Origin: JAGQIB01 sp041393395
GTDB lineage: Bacteria > ARS69
Direction: 5' to 3'
DNA length: 64,000 bases
Assembly: GCA_041393395.1 (NCBI GenBank)
Contig: JAWKKG010000003.1
Span: 434,001 to 498,000 of the forward strand
This document shows positions 53,384 through 61,770 of the stretch, one piece after another. The notes under the pieces were generated by a model. That model did not search any database and was not told the DNA's origin. It saw nothing but the letters and a program-made list of their open reading frames with translations. The translations under genes and the position numbers were made by a program. How positions within the stretch are numbered: the first letter of the stretch is position 1; the number at the start of each line of letters is the position of its first letter.

Positions 53384-54445
53384 CTGCCCGCGCCTCTCGT
53401 CGTCTTTCTGGTCGCACTCGCGGCCGCACTCGCGCTGACGCCCGTGGCGCGTCGCCTCGCCGTGGTCACCGGCTGGGTCGCGCAGCCGTCCGCGCGCGGG
53501 ATCCATCGCCGGACCACGCCGCTCATGGGCGGGGTCGCGATCTTCTCCGCGTTCGTGCTCGCGAGTGCCGTGGCGGCGTTCCTCAGTCCGGATTTCGCGT
53601 TCCGTCGATTCCTCGGCTACTTCGCCGGCGCGACGGTCATCTTCGTGATGGGCGTGATCGACGATCGCCTCGATCTGAGCTGGTTCTCGAAGCTCCTCGG
53701 GCAGATCGTGGCCGCGGTCCTGCTGCTCGCGAGCGAGAACGCGGGCGACATCCTGCTGCTGACGCCGGTCGGTCTCGTGCTCGGCCTGTTCTGGCTCGTG
53801 GGACTCACGAACGCCATGAACTTCCTGGACAACATGGACGGCCTCTGCGCCGGCATCGCGGCCACGATGGCGCTCGCGTTCGCCGTGCTGGCGCTGCTCG
53901 CGGGACAACCCGGGACGGTGTTGATCTCGCTCGCGCTCGCGGGTGCCGCGATCGGGTTCCTTCGCTACAACTTCCACCCCGCTTCGATCTTTCTCGGCGA
54001 CGGCGGCAGCCTTTTCCTCGGCTACTCGCTCGCGAGTCTCGGCGTGATGATCACGCGCGACCTCGATTTCTCGTGGGATCTCCTGGTCCCGGTGGTGGCC
54101 GTGTCCTATCCGATCTTCGACATCACGTTCGTGAGCGTGACGCGCTACCTCCGGGGCCAGAGCCTGGCCGAGGGCGGGAAGGACCACACCAGCCACCGGC
54201 TCGCCCGGCTCCTCGGCGGGGCGCGCCCCACGGCCTTCGCGACCTACCTGATCTGTGCGGCGACCGGCGGTCTCGCGATCGTGCTCGGCCTCACCGGGAT
54301 TCCCGCGCTCACCATCGCGGCGGTGGCGGTCCTGGCCGTGGTGTTCTGGGGCTTCGGCGCGCGACTCTGTCGTCTCGCGCCGGTGCCCGAACGGACCTCG
54401 CGGGCCGACGCCGAGGCCGCGGTGTCCGGCCCGCGCGTTCCTTGA
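53384..54445 (+). CDS. WecA/MraY-family undecaprenyl-phosphate sugar-1-phosphate transferase
   Basis: A polytopic protein with about 10-11 helices. Family motifs are present: GVIDDRLDLS (Mg site), NFLDNMDGLCAG, and FLGDGGSLFLGY. It starts a lipid-linked glycan by moving HexNAc-1-P onto undecaprenyl phosphate. The first ATG/GTG/TTG in frame (GTG 53444) would cut off the first helix. CTG 53384, with GGAGG six bases upstream, restores it (LVVFLVALAAALALTP), and the frame is closed by a TAA at 53327. I therefore propose a CTG start, giving 353 residues. Likely primes the polysaccharide made by the genes at 19.7-33.5 kb. Confidence 0.87.
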   Translation: MPAPLVVFLVALAAALALTPVARRLAVVTGWVAQPSARGIHRRTTPLMGGVAIFSAFVLASAVAAFLSPDFAFRRFLGYFAGATVIFVMGVIDDRLDLSWFSKLLGQIVAAVLLLASENAGDILLLTPVGLVLGLFWLVGLTNAMNFLDNMDGLCAGIAATMALAFAVLALLAGQPGTVLISLALAGAAIGFLRYNFHPASIFLGDGGSLFLGYSLASLGVMITRDLDFSWDLLVPVVAVSYPIFDITFVSVTRYLRGQSLAEGGKDHTSHRLARLLGGARPTAFATYLICAATGGLAIVLGLTGIPALTIAAVAVLAVVFWGFGARLCRLAPVPERTSRADAEAAVSGPRVP

Positions 54446-54471
54446 CCGAGTTTTCGTCCGGTTGCTAGGCT
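54442..54471 (+). promoter_or_regulatory. Promoter of the HemC-like/porYX operon
   Basis: TTGACC (54442-54447) overlapping the stop of the preceding gene, 18-base spacer and TAGGCT (54466-54471), 54 bases before the ATG at 54525. Confidence 0.6.
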
Positions 54472-54524
54472 CGCGCGATCATGCGGGCCGCTGCTCGGCT
54501 CCGTCGTTCCTCGAGAGGAGATCC

Positions 54525-55388
54525 ATGGCATCACGCACCCTGAAAGTCGGCTGCCGCGAGACGGAGTTCTGTCGTCGCCAGACCCACGCGATCCTCGACC
54601 GTCTCGCCGCGGACCTCTCGGACGTGAAGGTCGAGGTCGTGCAGCTCCCGGAGGGCTCGGTGCTCGACGGGCTCGCCGCCGGCGTCTGCGACCTGCACAT
54701 CCGCGGCGCCCGCGAGGTTCCGCTGGAGCTCCCCGAGGGGATCCGCCTCGTCGCCTGCACGGAGCGCACCGACCCCTTCGACGTGCTCGTGTCGCGCGAG
54801 GGCGCGCTGCTGGAGGACCTCCCGGACGGAGCGGTCGTGGGCGTCGAGTCGTCGCGCGTGCTGGTGCAGATGGCGGCGTTCCGCGAGGAGCTCGAGTTCC
54901 AGCGCATGAACGACTCGCTCGACCAGCTCTACCACGCGCTGAACGAGGGCGAGATCGCGGGGTTCATCGTGCCCGCGGAAGACGTCGCCACGATGGGTTG
55001 GCAGGAATCCGTGGCCGAGGTCTTCCCACCCGACATCGTGCTGCCGGCGGCCGGACAGGGCGCGTTCGCGATCCTGGTGCGGGACGGCGTGCCCGAGGCG
55101 GAGGCGCTGGCCGCGCGCGTCGATCACGAGATCACGCGTCAGGTCGTGCTCGCGGAGCGCGCGTTCCTGCGCGAGCTCGCCCTGCTGCCGCGGCACCCGG
55201 TGGCGGTCCACGGCATGTTCGAGGGCGACACGCTCGTGCTCGAGGCGATGCTCGGCGACGAGGTCTCCGGCGCCATCCTCCGCGACGACCTGGATGGGGA
55301 GCCGCAGGAGGAGGCGGAGCTCGGCGTACGACTCGCGAAGCTCTTCATCGCGGACGGCGCGCGCGATTACATCGCCAGCTACGAGTAG
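54525..55388 (+). CDS. Porphobilinogen-deaminase-like protein lacking the cofactor cysteine
   Basis: A 287-residue protein aligned throughout to HemC (N-terminal KVGCRETEFCRRQTHAI, VPLELPEGIRLVACTERTDPFDVLVS, PAAGQGAFAILVR). The signature sites are changed. The conserved VHSxKDVP that carries the catalytic Asp reads LHIRGAREVP. The FLRxLxGGCxxPxG segment that anchors the dipyrromethane cofactor reads FLRELALLPRHPVAVHG, with no Cys. Enzyme activity is therefore unlikely. It retains the periplasmic-binding-protein-like fold of HemC and is six bases upstream of a kinase gene, so a ligand-binding or regulatory role is plausible. Start ATG 54525 with GAGAGGAG. Confidence 0.8.
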   Translation: MASRTLKVGCRETEFCRRQTHAILDRLAADLSDVKVEVVQLPEGSVLDGLAAGVCDLHIRGAREVPLELPEGIRLVACTERTDPFDVLVSREGALLEDLPDGAVVGVESSRVLVQMAAFREELEFQRMNDSLDQLYHALNEGEIAGFIVPAEDVATMGWQESVAEVFPPDIVLPAAGQGAFAILVRDGVPEAEALAARVDHEITRQVVLAERAFLRELALLPRHPVAVHGMFEGDTLVLEAMLGDEVSGAILRDDLDGEPQEEAELGVRLAKLFIADGARDYIASYE

Positions 55389-55394
55389 CGTGAG

Positions 55395-56720
55395 ATGACG
55401 GGTCGGCTCGGTCGCCTGATCACGCCGTCCTTCATCCGGAACGCGCTGTTCCTCGGGATGGTGGCGCTGTCCCTCGCGTCGCTGCTGTTCACGCAGCGCA
55501 TCGCGTCGCGGCTCGAGGACCAGACGTCCACGCTCACGGACCTCTTCGCGCGGTTCGCGGCGGCCGCGACCCTGCCCGCCGGCTTCGACGACGAGATCCG
55601 CCGCGTGTTCCGCGGCTATCTCGATCGCGTGAGCTTCCCGATCATCGTGACCGATCGCCGCGGCGTGCCCGGCGCATTCAAGGGCACGCGTTTCTCGCCC
55701 GAGGACGTGTCGTTCGAGACGTTCATCACGACCGATCCGGAGAACCCTCCGCCCGGTCCGGTGGCCGAGCTGATCCGTGCCGCTCACGAAATGGACCTCG
55801 AGCGCGCGCCGATCCCGATCGTGCGCAGCGATGGCGAGCTGTTCGGCTGGGTGCACTACGGCGAGTCCACCGTGGTGAAGCAGCTGCGGTTGATGCCGCT
55901 GTTCCAGATCACGATCGCGGGATTGCTGGTGGGTATCGGCTACTTCGGCGTGCGGACCATTCGCGCGAGCGAGCACCGCTCCATCTGGGTCGGCATGGCC
56001 AAGGAGACGGCGCACCAGCTCGGGACCCCGATCAGCTCGCTCATGGGTTGGGTCGATCTGCTGGACGCCGAGGAGACCGACGAATCCCGGCGATCCACGC
56101 TGAACGAGATGCGAGCCGACACCGCGCGGCTCGCGCGCATCGCGAGCCGGTTCGAGCGCGTGGGCTCGGTGCCGAAGCTCGAGCCGATGGAACTGAACCC
56201 GGTGATCTCCGAGGTGGCGCAGTACCTGCGCCGGCGCGTGCCCCGGCGCGGGCGATCGGTGACGATCGTCGAGCAGCTCGCGGACGGACTGCCGCCGGTC
56301 CACACCGATCGCGAATTGCTCTCCTGGACCGTGGAGAACCTCCTGAAGAACGCCGTCGACGCCATCCTGAAGGGAGAGGGGGACGGTACCGTCGCCGTCC
56401 GCACGACGGCCGGGAACCCGTCCGGGGTCCGGATCGTGGTCGAGGATGACGGTCCCGGCATCCCCGAGTCGATCCAGAACCGGATCTTCGCCCCCGGGTT
56501 CACTACCAAGAAGCGCGGCTGGGGACTCGGGCTCGCCCTGGCCCGCCGCATCGTGGAGGACTATCACGGCGGCCGGATCCGCCTGTTGCGGAGCACTCCC
56601 GGCGTGCGTACGGTCTTCGCCGTGGATCTTCCGGACCGGAAACCGGCCGAGCGTCCGGGAGTCCTCCGGCGATTGTTCGGGATCTTTCGCCCCCCCCGGA
56701 GCGACTCGAGGAAGCGATGA
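55395..56720 (+). CDS. Sensor histidine kinase, PorY-like by context
   Basis: A 441-residue kinase. First helix at residues about 16-33, a periplasmic segment of about 135 residues with a PAS-like beta pattern, second helix at 169-187, then the H-box AHQLGTPISS with His207. The catalytic domain has an N-box (ENLLKNAVDA), DDGPGIPE (G1), and GWGLGLALARRI (G2). It is coupled to the PorX-type gene by an ATGA overlap, so it is the likely cognate kinase. PorY assignment rests on that context rather than on direct similarity. Confidence 0.85.
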   Translation: MTGRLGRLITPSFIRNALFLGMVALSLASLLFTQRIASRLEDQTSTLTDLFARFAAAATLPAGFDDEIRRVFRGYLDRVSFPIIVTDRRGVPGAFKGTRFSPEDVSFETFITTDPENPPPGPVAELIRAAHEMDLERAPIPIVRSDGELFGWVHYGESTVVKQLRLMPLFQITIAGLLVGIGYFGVRTIRASEHRSIWVGMAKETAHQLGTPISSLMGWVDLLDAEETDESRRSTLNEMRADTARLARIASRFERVGSVPKLEPMELNPVISEVAQYLRRRVPRRGRSVTIVEQLADGLPPVHTDRELLSWTVENLLKNAVDAILKGEGDGTVAVRTTAGNPSGVRIVVEDDGPGIPESIQNRIFAPGFTTKKRGWGLGLALARRIVEDYHGGRIRLLRSTPGVRTVFAVDLPDRKPAERPGVLRRLFGIFRPPRSDSRKR

Positions 56721-58291
56721 ACGACGACCGCAAGCGCATTCTCTGGGCGGACGACGAGATCGACCACCTGCGCCCGCACGTCAAGTTCCTGGAGGACCGC
56801 GGCTTCGCGGTCGAGGGCGTGACGAACGGCGAGGACGCGATCGCGCTCGTGGCCGATCCGCCGGACCGGCACCGCTTCGATCTCGTCATCCTGGACGAGA
56901 TGATGCCGGGCCTCTCCGGACTGGAGACGCTGCAGGGGATCAAGGAGCGCGATCCGTACGTGCCCATCATCATGGTCACGAAGTCCGAGGACGAGGAGCT
57001 GATCGACGCCGCGATCCGCAAGGACATCCACAACTACCTCGTGAAGCCCGTGAACCCGCTGCAGGTCTACACGGCCGCGAAGCAGCTCATCGAGGGCACG
57101 AAGCTGCGCGAGGGCGCGGTGACCCGCGACTACGTCCAGGAGTTCACCGTGCTCCGCAATCTTCGGGGCGACGGGACCTGGGAATCCTGGACGGAGGTCG
57201 CGCGTCGCCAGGCGGAGTGGGACCTCCGCCTCGACGACCACCGCGACGCCGGCCTCCTGCAGACCCACGAAGACGCGAAGGCCGAGTCCAACATCGAGTT
57301 CTGCCGGTACGTGTCGGATCACTACGAGGAGTGGGTGAAGGCGAAGCGCGCGGATCGCCCGCGCCTCTCGATCGACATCGTGCACGAGTACGTGGCGCCG
57401 CTCCTCCGCGAGAAGCGCAAGGTCTACTTCGTGGTCATCGACTGTCTGCGCCTGGACCAGTGGCTCGCGCTCGAGGCGTTGCTGGAGCCGTACTTCGATG
57501 TCCGTCGCGAGTACTACTGGTCGATCCTGCCGACCGCGACCTCGTTCGCGCGGAACTCGATCTTCTCGGGACTCTTTCCGCTCGAGATCTCCAAGATGCA
57601 CCCGCAGTACTGGAGCATGCCGGGCGATCGCGACAGCAGCCTGAACCGGCACGAGCGCCAGCTCCTCGACGCGCAGCTCGATCGCGAGGGGATCAAGCTC
57701 AATCCGAGCACGAAGTACATCAAGGTCTTCAATCAGGACGAAGCGGCCGCCGTGAAGAAGGACATCGCGAGCCTCTACTCGCTGCCGCTCGTGGCGCTGG
57801 TGTTCAACTTCATCGACATCCTGTCGCACGGGCGCAGCGAGTCCGACCTCCTGCAGGAGATCGCACCGGACGAGGCCGCATTCCGGGCGCTGACGCTCGC
57901 CTGGTTCAAGCACTCTTCGATGTTCGACATCCTCAAGGCGATTTCGCGGCAGGACGCTACCGTGATCCTCACCACGGACCACGGTTCGATCCTCGCGAAG
58001 CGTGCGACGGTGGCGTACGGCAATCGCGACACGTCCACGAATCTGCGCTTCAAGATCGGCACGAACCTCGGCTGCGACGCCAAGAGTGCCGTCCACCTGA
58101 AGGATCCCGCCACGTACGGATTGCCCGCGCCGGGGCTCAACACGAACTACATCCTGGCCAAGGAGAACGCGTACTTCGTGTACCCCACGAACTACCATGA
58201 GTACGAGGGCAAGTACCGCGGCAGCTTCCAGCACGGCGGCATCTCCATCGAGGAGATGGTGCTGCCTTGCATCGTGATGAATCCGAAGTGA
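56717..58291 (+). CDS. porX: PorX-type response regulator with PglZ (alkaline-phosphatase superfamily) domain
   Basis: A 524-residue protein. Receiver: Asp12/Asp13 in WADDE, phospho-acceptor Asp60 in LVILDEMMPGLSG, Thr88 and Lys110 (NYLVKPVNP). The rest, from about residue 200, is a PglZ domain: VVIDCLRLDQW (Asp242), LPTATS (Thr273/Thr275, the probable nucleophile region) and TTDHGS. This two-domain design is the PorX regulator of type IX secretion in Bacteroidota. No DNA-binding domain is present. It follows the kinase by overlap and precedes tsaE, the order I recall from Bacteroidota porX loci. Confidence 0.9.
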   Translation: MNDDRKRILWADDEIDHLRPHVKFLEDRGFAVEGVTNGEDAIALVADPPDRHRFDLVILDEMMPGLSGLETLQGIKERDPYVPIIMVTKSEDEELIDAAIRKDIHNYLVKPVNPLQVYTAAKQLIEGTKLREGAVTRDYVQEFTVLRNLRGDGTWESWTEVARRQAEWDLRLDDHRDAGLLQTHEDAKAESNIEFCRYVSDHYEEWVKAKRADRPRLSIDIVHEYVAPLLREKRKVYFVVIDCLRLDQWLALEALLEPYFDVRREYYWSILPTATSFARNSIFSGLFPLEISKMHPQYWSMPGDRDSSLNRHERQLLDAQLDREGIKLNPSTKYIKVFNQDEAAAVKKDIASLYSLPLVALVFNFIDILSHGRSESDLLQEIAPDEAAFRALTLAWFKHSSMFDILKAISRQDATVILTTDHGSILAKRATVAYGNRDTSTNLRFKIGTNLGCDAKSAVHLKDPATYGLPAPGLNTNYILAKENAYFVYPTNYHEYEGKYRGSFQHGGISIEEMVLPCIVMNPK

Positions 58292-58301
58292 GCCGGTCGC
58301 G

Positions 58302-58787
58302 TTGAGCCAGCGCGGGCTCGTGGTCCGGACTCGCGGGGAGCGGGAGACGCGTCTCGTGGGGGCGGCGCTCGCCCGCGCGTTGCCGCCGGGCGCGACCGTC
58401 TCGCTGGAAGGCCCGCTCGGTGCCGGCAAGACGGTGCTCGTGCGCGGCCTGTGCGAGGCGCTCGGCGTCACCGATCCGGTGACGAGTCCGACCTACACGC
58501 TGGAGAACGAGTACGAAACCCCGACCGGCGGGCGCGTGATCCACGTCGACTGTTTCCGGCTCGGCAGCGTCGCCGAGCTCGAGGACCTGGCGCTCGAGGA
58601 TCGGCGCGACGCCGACACGTTGCTGCTGGCGGAGTGGGGGGATCGCGTGATCGCCGCGTTGCCGCCGGAGACGATCCGGGTCACGATCGAGCCGGAGCCC
58701 GAGGGCGACTCCGAGGTGCGCCGGATCGTGGTGGCGCTCCCGCCCGGCGTGGAGCTCGCGGACCTCGACCCCGGAGGGGGCGAATGA
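58302..58787 (+). CDS. tsaE: tRNA t6A biosynthesis ATPase TsaE
   Basis: A P-loop ATPase of 161 residues required with TsaB/TsaD for threonylcarbamoyl transfer onto A37 of tRNAs. P-loop GPLGAGKT, the TSPTYTL switch and the HVDCFRLGS and LLLAEWGDR motifs are all present. TTG start at 58302. The stop overlaps tsaB (ATGA). The C-terminal 20 residues are a divergent acidic tail. Confidence 0.95.
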   Translation: MSQRGLVVRTRGERETRLVGAALARALPPGATVSLEGPLGAGKTVLVRGLCEALGVTDPVTSPTYTLENEYETPTGGRVIHVDCFRLGSVAELEDLALEDRRDADTLLLAEWGDRVIAALPPETIRVTIEPEPEGDSEVRRIVVALPPGVELADLDPGGGE

Positions 58788-59518
58788 TCCTGGCCCTGGA
58801 CACGACGACCCGGGACGGAAGCGTGGCGCTCGCGACGGGCGGCCGCGTGTTCGAGCGGAGGTTCGATCCCCGCGGCGACGGCGCGGTCGCGGCCCTCGCC
58901 GACCTCCTTGCCGAGCACGGCGTATCGCCGGGCGAGATCGAGGCGGTGGGGGTGGCCGTCGGCCCGGGGTCCTTCACGGGCGTGCGGATCGGGGTCTCGG
59001 CGGCCCAGGGATTCTGCCGGGCGCTCTCGATTCCGGCGGTCCCGGTGGGCACCCTGGACGGCCTGGCCGCCCTGGCCCGGGAGTCGGACTGGGGCGTCCC
59101 CGGTACGCTGATCCTGGCGTCGGTGGACGCCCGGCGCGCCGAGGTTTACGCTGCTCTGTACCGGGTTCCCGAGGACGGCGGAGACACCGCCCGGCTCTGG
59201 GGCCCGGAGGCGATTTCCTGCCTGTCGCTCGCCGAGCGCTTCGCGAGGACCCGCCCGGAGGACCGCTCCGTCGCCCAGGGAGTCCTGGTGGGAGACGGGG
59301 CCGCGCTCCTGGCGCCGCTGTTCCCGGAAGAGTCCGGCTGGGAGGCCCCCGAGAGGCTGCGCCACACGAGCGCGGCCGCGGTGGCCCGGGCGGCGGAACG
59401 TCGCCTTCGGAGCGGCGGCGGTGTCGCCGCGGCCGATCTCGATCCCGTCTACCTCAGGAAGTCCGATGCGGAAGTCCGTCGCGAAGGCCGCGACTCCCAC
59501 GAATCTCCCGCGGACTGA
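58784..59518 (+). CDS. tsaB: tRNA t6A biosynthesis protein TsaB
   Basis: ASKHA-fold partner of TsaD, 244 residues. Typical start ILALDTTTRDGSVAL, the VGPGSFTGVRIG phosphate loop, and DARRAEVYAALY in the middle; the end PVYLRKSDAE is the TsaB C-terminal signature. Coupled to tsaE by ATGA and overlapping the rimI start. tsaD is not in the window. Confidence 0.95.
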   Translation: MILALDTTTRDGSVALATGGRVFERRFDPRGDGAVAALADLLAEHGVSPGEIEAVGVAVGPGSFTGVRIGVSAAQGFCRALSIPAVPVGTLDGLAALARESDWGVPGTLILASVDARRAEVYAALYRVPEDGGDTARLWGPEAISCLSLAERFARTRPEDRSVAQGVLVGDGAALLAPLFPEESGWEAPERLRHTSAAAVARAAERRLRSGGGVAAADLDPVYLRKSDAEVRREGRDSHESPAD

Positions 59519-60023
59519 GCGGGAAGCGTCGTCCGCGCGAACGCGCGCGTCTCGTCCCCGTTTCAAGCGCATGACGATCGCCGACGTGGCCGAAGTGGCC
59601 GCGCTCGAAGCCCGCGTGTTTCCGGATCCGTGGTCCGCGGATTCGTTCCTCGCCGAGGTCGAGCGCAAGCCCGACATCGGCTATCCCGTCGTGATGCGCG
59701 ACGGCTCGGACCTCGTCGCCTACGCGGTGGTGTGGTTCGTGGTCGACGAGATCCACATCGGCAACGTGGCCGTGTCGCCGGACGTGCAGGGGCGCGGGCT
59801 CGGCGCGTCGCTGCTGACGCACGTGCTCGAGGAGGGGCGCCGGCGCAACATGGTGTGGGCGACGCTCGAGGTGCGTCCCTCGAACGTCCGCGCGCTCGCG
59901 CTGTACGAGCGCTTCGGATTCGAGAAGATCGCCGTGCGCAAGCGCTACTACGAGAACGATCGGGAGGACGCCTGGGTGCTCGCGTGCACGCTGGAACGTC
60001 GGCCGGAGCGGCGCGTTGGTTGA
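59466..60023 (+). CDS. rimI: RimI-type N-acetyltransferase
   Basis: GNAT acetyltransferase of 185 residues, usually acting on ribosomal protein S18 and commonly found next to tsaB. KRMTIADVAEVAALEARVF at the start of the domain, acetyl-CoA loop VQGRGLGASL, and ALYERFGFEKIAVRKRYYEN at the end. Start ATG 59466 has AGGAAG at good spacing and lies inside tsaB by 53 bases; it gives a 35-residue basic extension before the GNAT core. ATG 59571 would remove the conserved FKR residues. Confidence 0.9.
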   Translation: MRKSVAKAATPTNLPRTEREASSARTRASRPRFKRMTIADVAEVAALEARVFPDPWSADSFLAEVERKPDIGYPVVMRDGSDLVAYAVVWFVVDEIHIGNVAVSPDVQGRGLGASLLTHVLEEGRRRNMVWATLEVRPSNVRALALYERFGFEKIAVRKRYYENDREDAWVLACTLERRPERRVG

Positions 60024-60870
60024 CGCGGCGACGCTGCTCGGCAACGCCGCCGCCGTCGAGTTCCTGCGCGAGCGCGGGTTCGCCGGACCGGCCGTGGGCT
60101 TCGTGCTGGGGTCCGGCTGGGGGCACTTCGTGGACTCGGGCGAGGTCACGGCCGCCTGTCCCTACGAGGAGATCCCGGGCTTCGGGCGCAGCACCGTGGC
60201 GGGACACGCCGGCCGCCTCGTGCGCGGGCGCTCCGGCGGGCACGATTTCCTCGCGATGCAGGGGCGACTCCACCGCTACGAAGGACATCCGCTCCGCGCG
60301 ATCGCCGCGACGATCGAGGTGCTGCGTGGACTCGGCGTGCGCGAGCTCGTGGTCACGTGCGCCGCGGGGGGCGTGAACCCCGCGTATCGCGTCGGCGATC
60401 TCGTGCTCGTCCACGACTTCGTGAACTTCATGCTCGAGGATCCGCTGCGCGGAGCCGGCGACGTGCGGGGTGTGCAGCCGCGGCCGTCGGAACGTCTCGT
60501 GCGTGAGGCCGAGGTCGCGGCGGAGACCGCGGGGATTCCCCTGCGCAAGGGAGTGCTGTTCAGCTCCAAGGGACCGACTTACGAGACGCCGGCCGAGGTG
60601 CGGATGGTCCGGACGTTCGGCGGCGACGTCGTGTCGATGTCCACCGCGCCGGAGCTGACCGCGGCGGCCGCTCTCGGGATGGAGGCCGTGGGATTCGCGT
60701 GCGTCACGAACATGGCGCCCGGCGTCGTTCCCGGTCGTCTCGTGAATCACGAGGAAGTCATCGAGGTGATGGAGGAACGCAAGGGGCGGTTCTCCGAGCT
60801 GCTCGCCGCCGTGCTGGCCCGGTTCGAGGCGGCGCGGCACGTCGCGCCCCGTCCATCGTCGAGGAGCTGA
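60016..60870 (+). CDS. punA: Purine nucleoside phosphorylase, trimeric type
   Basis: A 284-residue enzyme cleaving purine nucleosides with phosphate. Core motifs: VLGSGWG (phosphate loop), the LHRYEGH segment, AAGGVNP, GPTYETPAEVRM and MSTAPELTAA. N-terminal start is TTG 60016, overlapping rimI by eight bases. The family has human-type PNP and MTAP members; the Asn-containing FACVTNMAPG region fits the PunA branch. Confidence 0.94.
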   Translation: MVDAATLLGNAAAVEFLRERGFAGPAVGFVLGSGWGHFVDSGEVTAACPYEEIPGFGRSTVAGHAGRLVRGRSGGHDFLAMQGRLHRYEGHPLRAIAATIEVLRGLGVRELVVTCAAGGVNPAYRVGDLVLVHDFVNFMLEDPLRGAGDVRGVQPRPSERLVREAEVAAETAGIPLRKGVLFSSKGPTYETPAEVRMVRTFGGDVVSMSTAPELTAAAALGMEAVGFACVTNMAPGVVPGRLVNHEEVIEVMEERKGRFSELLAAVLARFEAARHVAPRPSSRS

Positions 60871-60872
60871 TC

Positions 60873-61757
60873 ATGTCCTGGTTCAGACGCGGCAAGAAGG
60901 GCATCAAGGCCCACTCCGAGAAGAAGGACACGCCGGAGGGCGTGTGGCTCAAGTGCGATGCCTGCGCGGAGATCCTGTACCGGCCCGAGCTCGAGCGTTC
61001 GTTCTTCGTTTGCCAGAAGTGCGGCTACCACTTCCGCATCCGGAGTCGCGACTATCTGAATCTGCTCGTGGACGAGGGGAGCTTCGTGGAGGAGGACGCG
61101 GAACTCTCGCCCGCCGACCCGCTGCAGTTCCGCGACTCGCAGCGCTACCCGGACCGGATCGCGGCCGCGCGCAAGAAGACCGGTCTGAACGACGCGATCG
61201 TGGCCGGGCGCGGGACCGTGGCCGGCATGCCGACGTCGCTCGCGTTCCTGGACTTCGGCTACATGGGCGGGAGCATGGGCTCGGTCGTCGGTGAGCGCAT
61301 CGCGCGCGTCACGATGCGCGCGGCGGACGAGCGTCGACCGGTGATCACGCTGTCCGCTTCCGGCGGCGCGCGCATGCAGGAGGGGATTCTCTCGCTCATG
61401 CAGATGGCCAAGACGTCGGCGGCGCTCGCGCGTCTCGCCGAGGTCGGCCAGCCGCACATCTCGATCCTCACGCACCCGACCACGGGCGGCGTCACCGCGA
61501 GCTTCGCCTCCCTCGGCGACGTGATCCTCGCGGAACCCAAGGCGCTGATCGGCTTCGCCGGCCCGCGCGTCATCCGGGAGACGATCAACCAGGAGCTGCC
61601 GGAAGGCTTCCAGCGCTCGGAGTTCCTGGAGGAGCACGGCTTCGTCGATCGGGTGGTGCCGCGCCGGGACCTGCGCGATACCGTGGCCGGTCTGCTCCAG
61701 TTCTTCGGCGAGGCGGAGATGTCGCCGCCGGCGCCGCGTCGTCGCCGGGACGACTGA
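60873..61757 (+). CDS. accD: Acetyl-CoA carboxylase carboxyltransferase subunit beta
   Basis: A 294-residue subunit forming malonyl-CoA for fatty acid synthesis. The N-terminal zinc ribbon is intact (CDACAEI and CQKCGYHF); the crotonase-like core has SASGGARMQEG, THPTTGGVTASFA and GFAGPRVI. A short Pro/Arg-rich C-terminus. ATG 60873 has GAGGAG upstream. accA is not adjacent. The punA-accD-folC order is a housekeeping run. Confidence 0.96.
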   Translation: MSWFRRGKKGIKAHSEKKDTPEGVWLKCDACAEILYRPELERSFFVCQKCGYHFRIRSRDYLNLLVDEGSFVEEDAELSPADPLQFRDSQRYPDRIAAARKKTGLNDAIVAGRGTVAGMPTSLAFLDFGYMGGSMGSVVGERIARVTMRAADERRPVITLSASGGARMQEGILSLMQMAKTSAALARLAEVGQPHISILTHPTTGGVTASFASLGDVILAEPKALIGFAGPRVIRETINQELPEGFQRSEFLEEHGFVDRVVPRRDLRDTVAGLLQFFGEAEMSPPAPRRRRDD

Positions 61758-61770
61758 GATTCCGCCGCGC

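Noticed and set aside
54525..55388. Calling this gene a functional hemC
   Set aside because: The cofactor-attachment cysteine is missing and the conserved Lys-Asp-Val-Pro site is altered.
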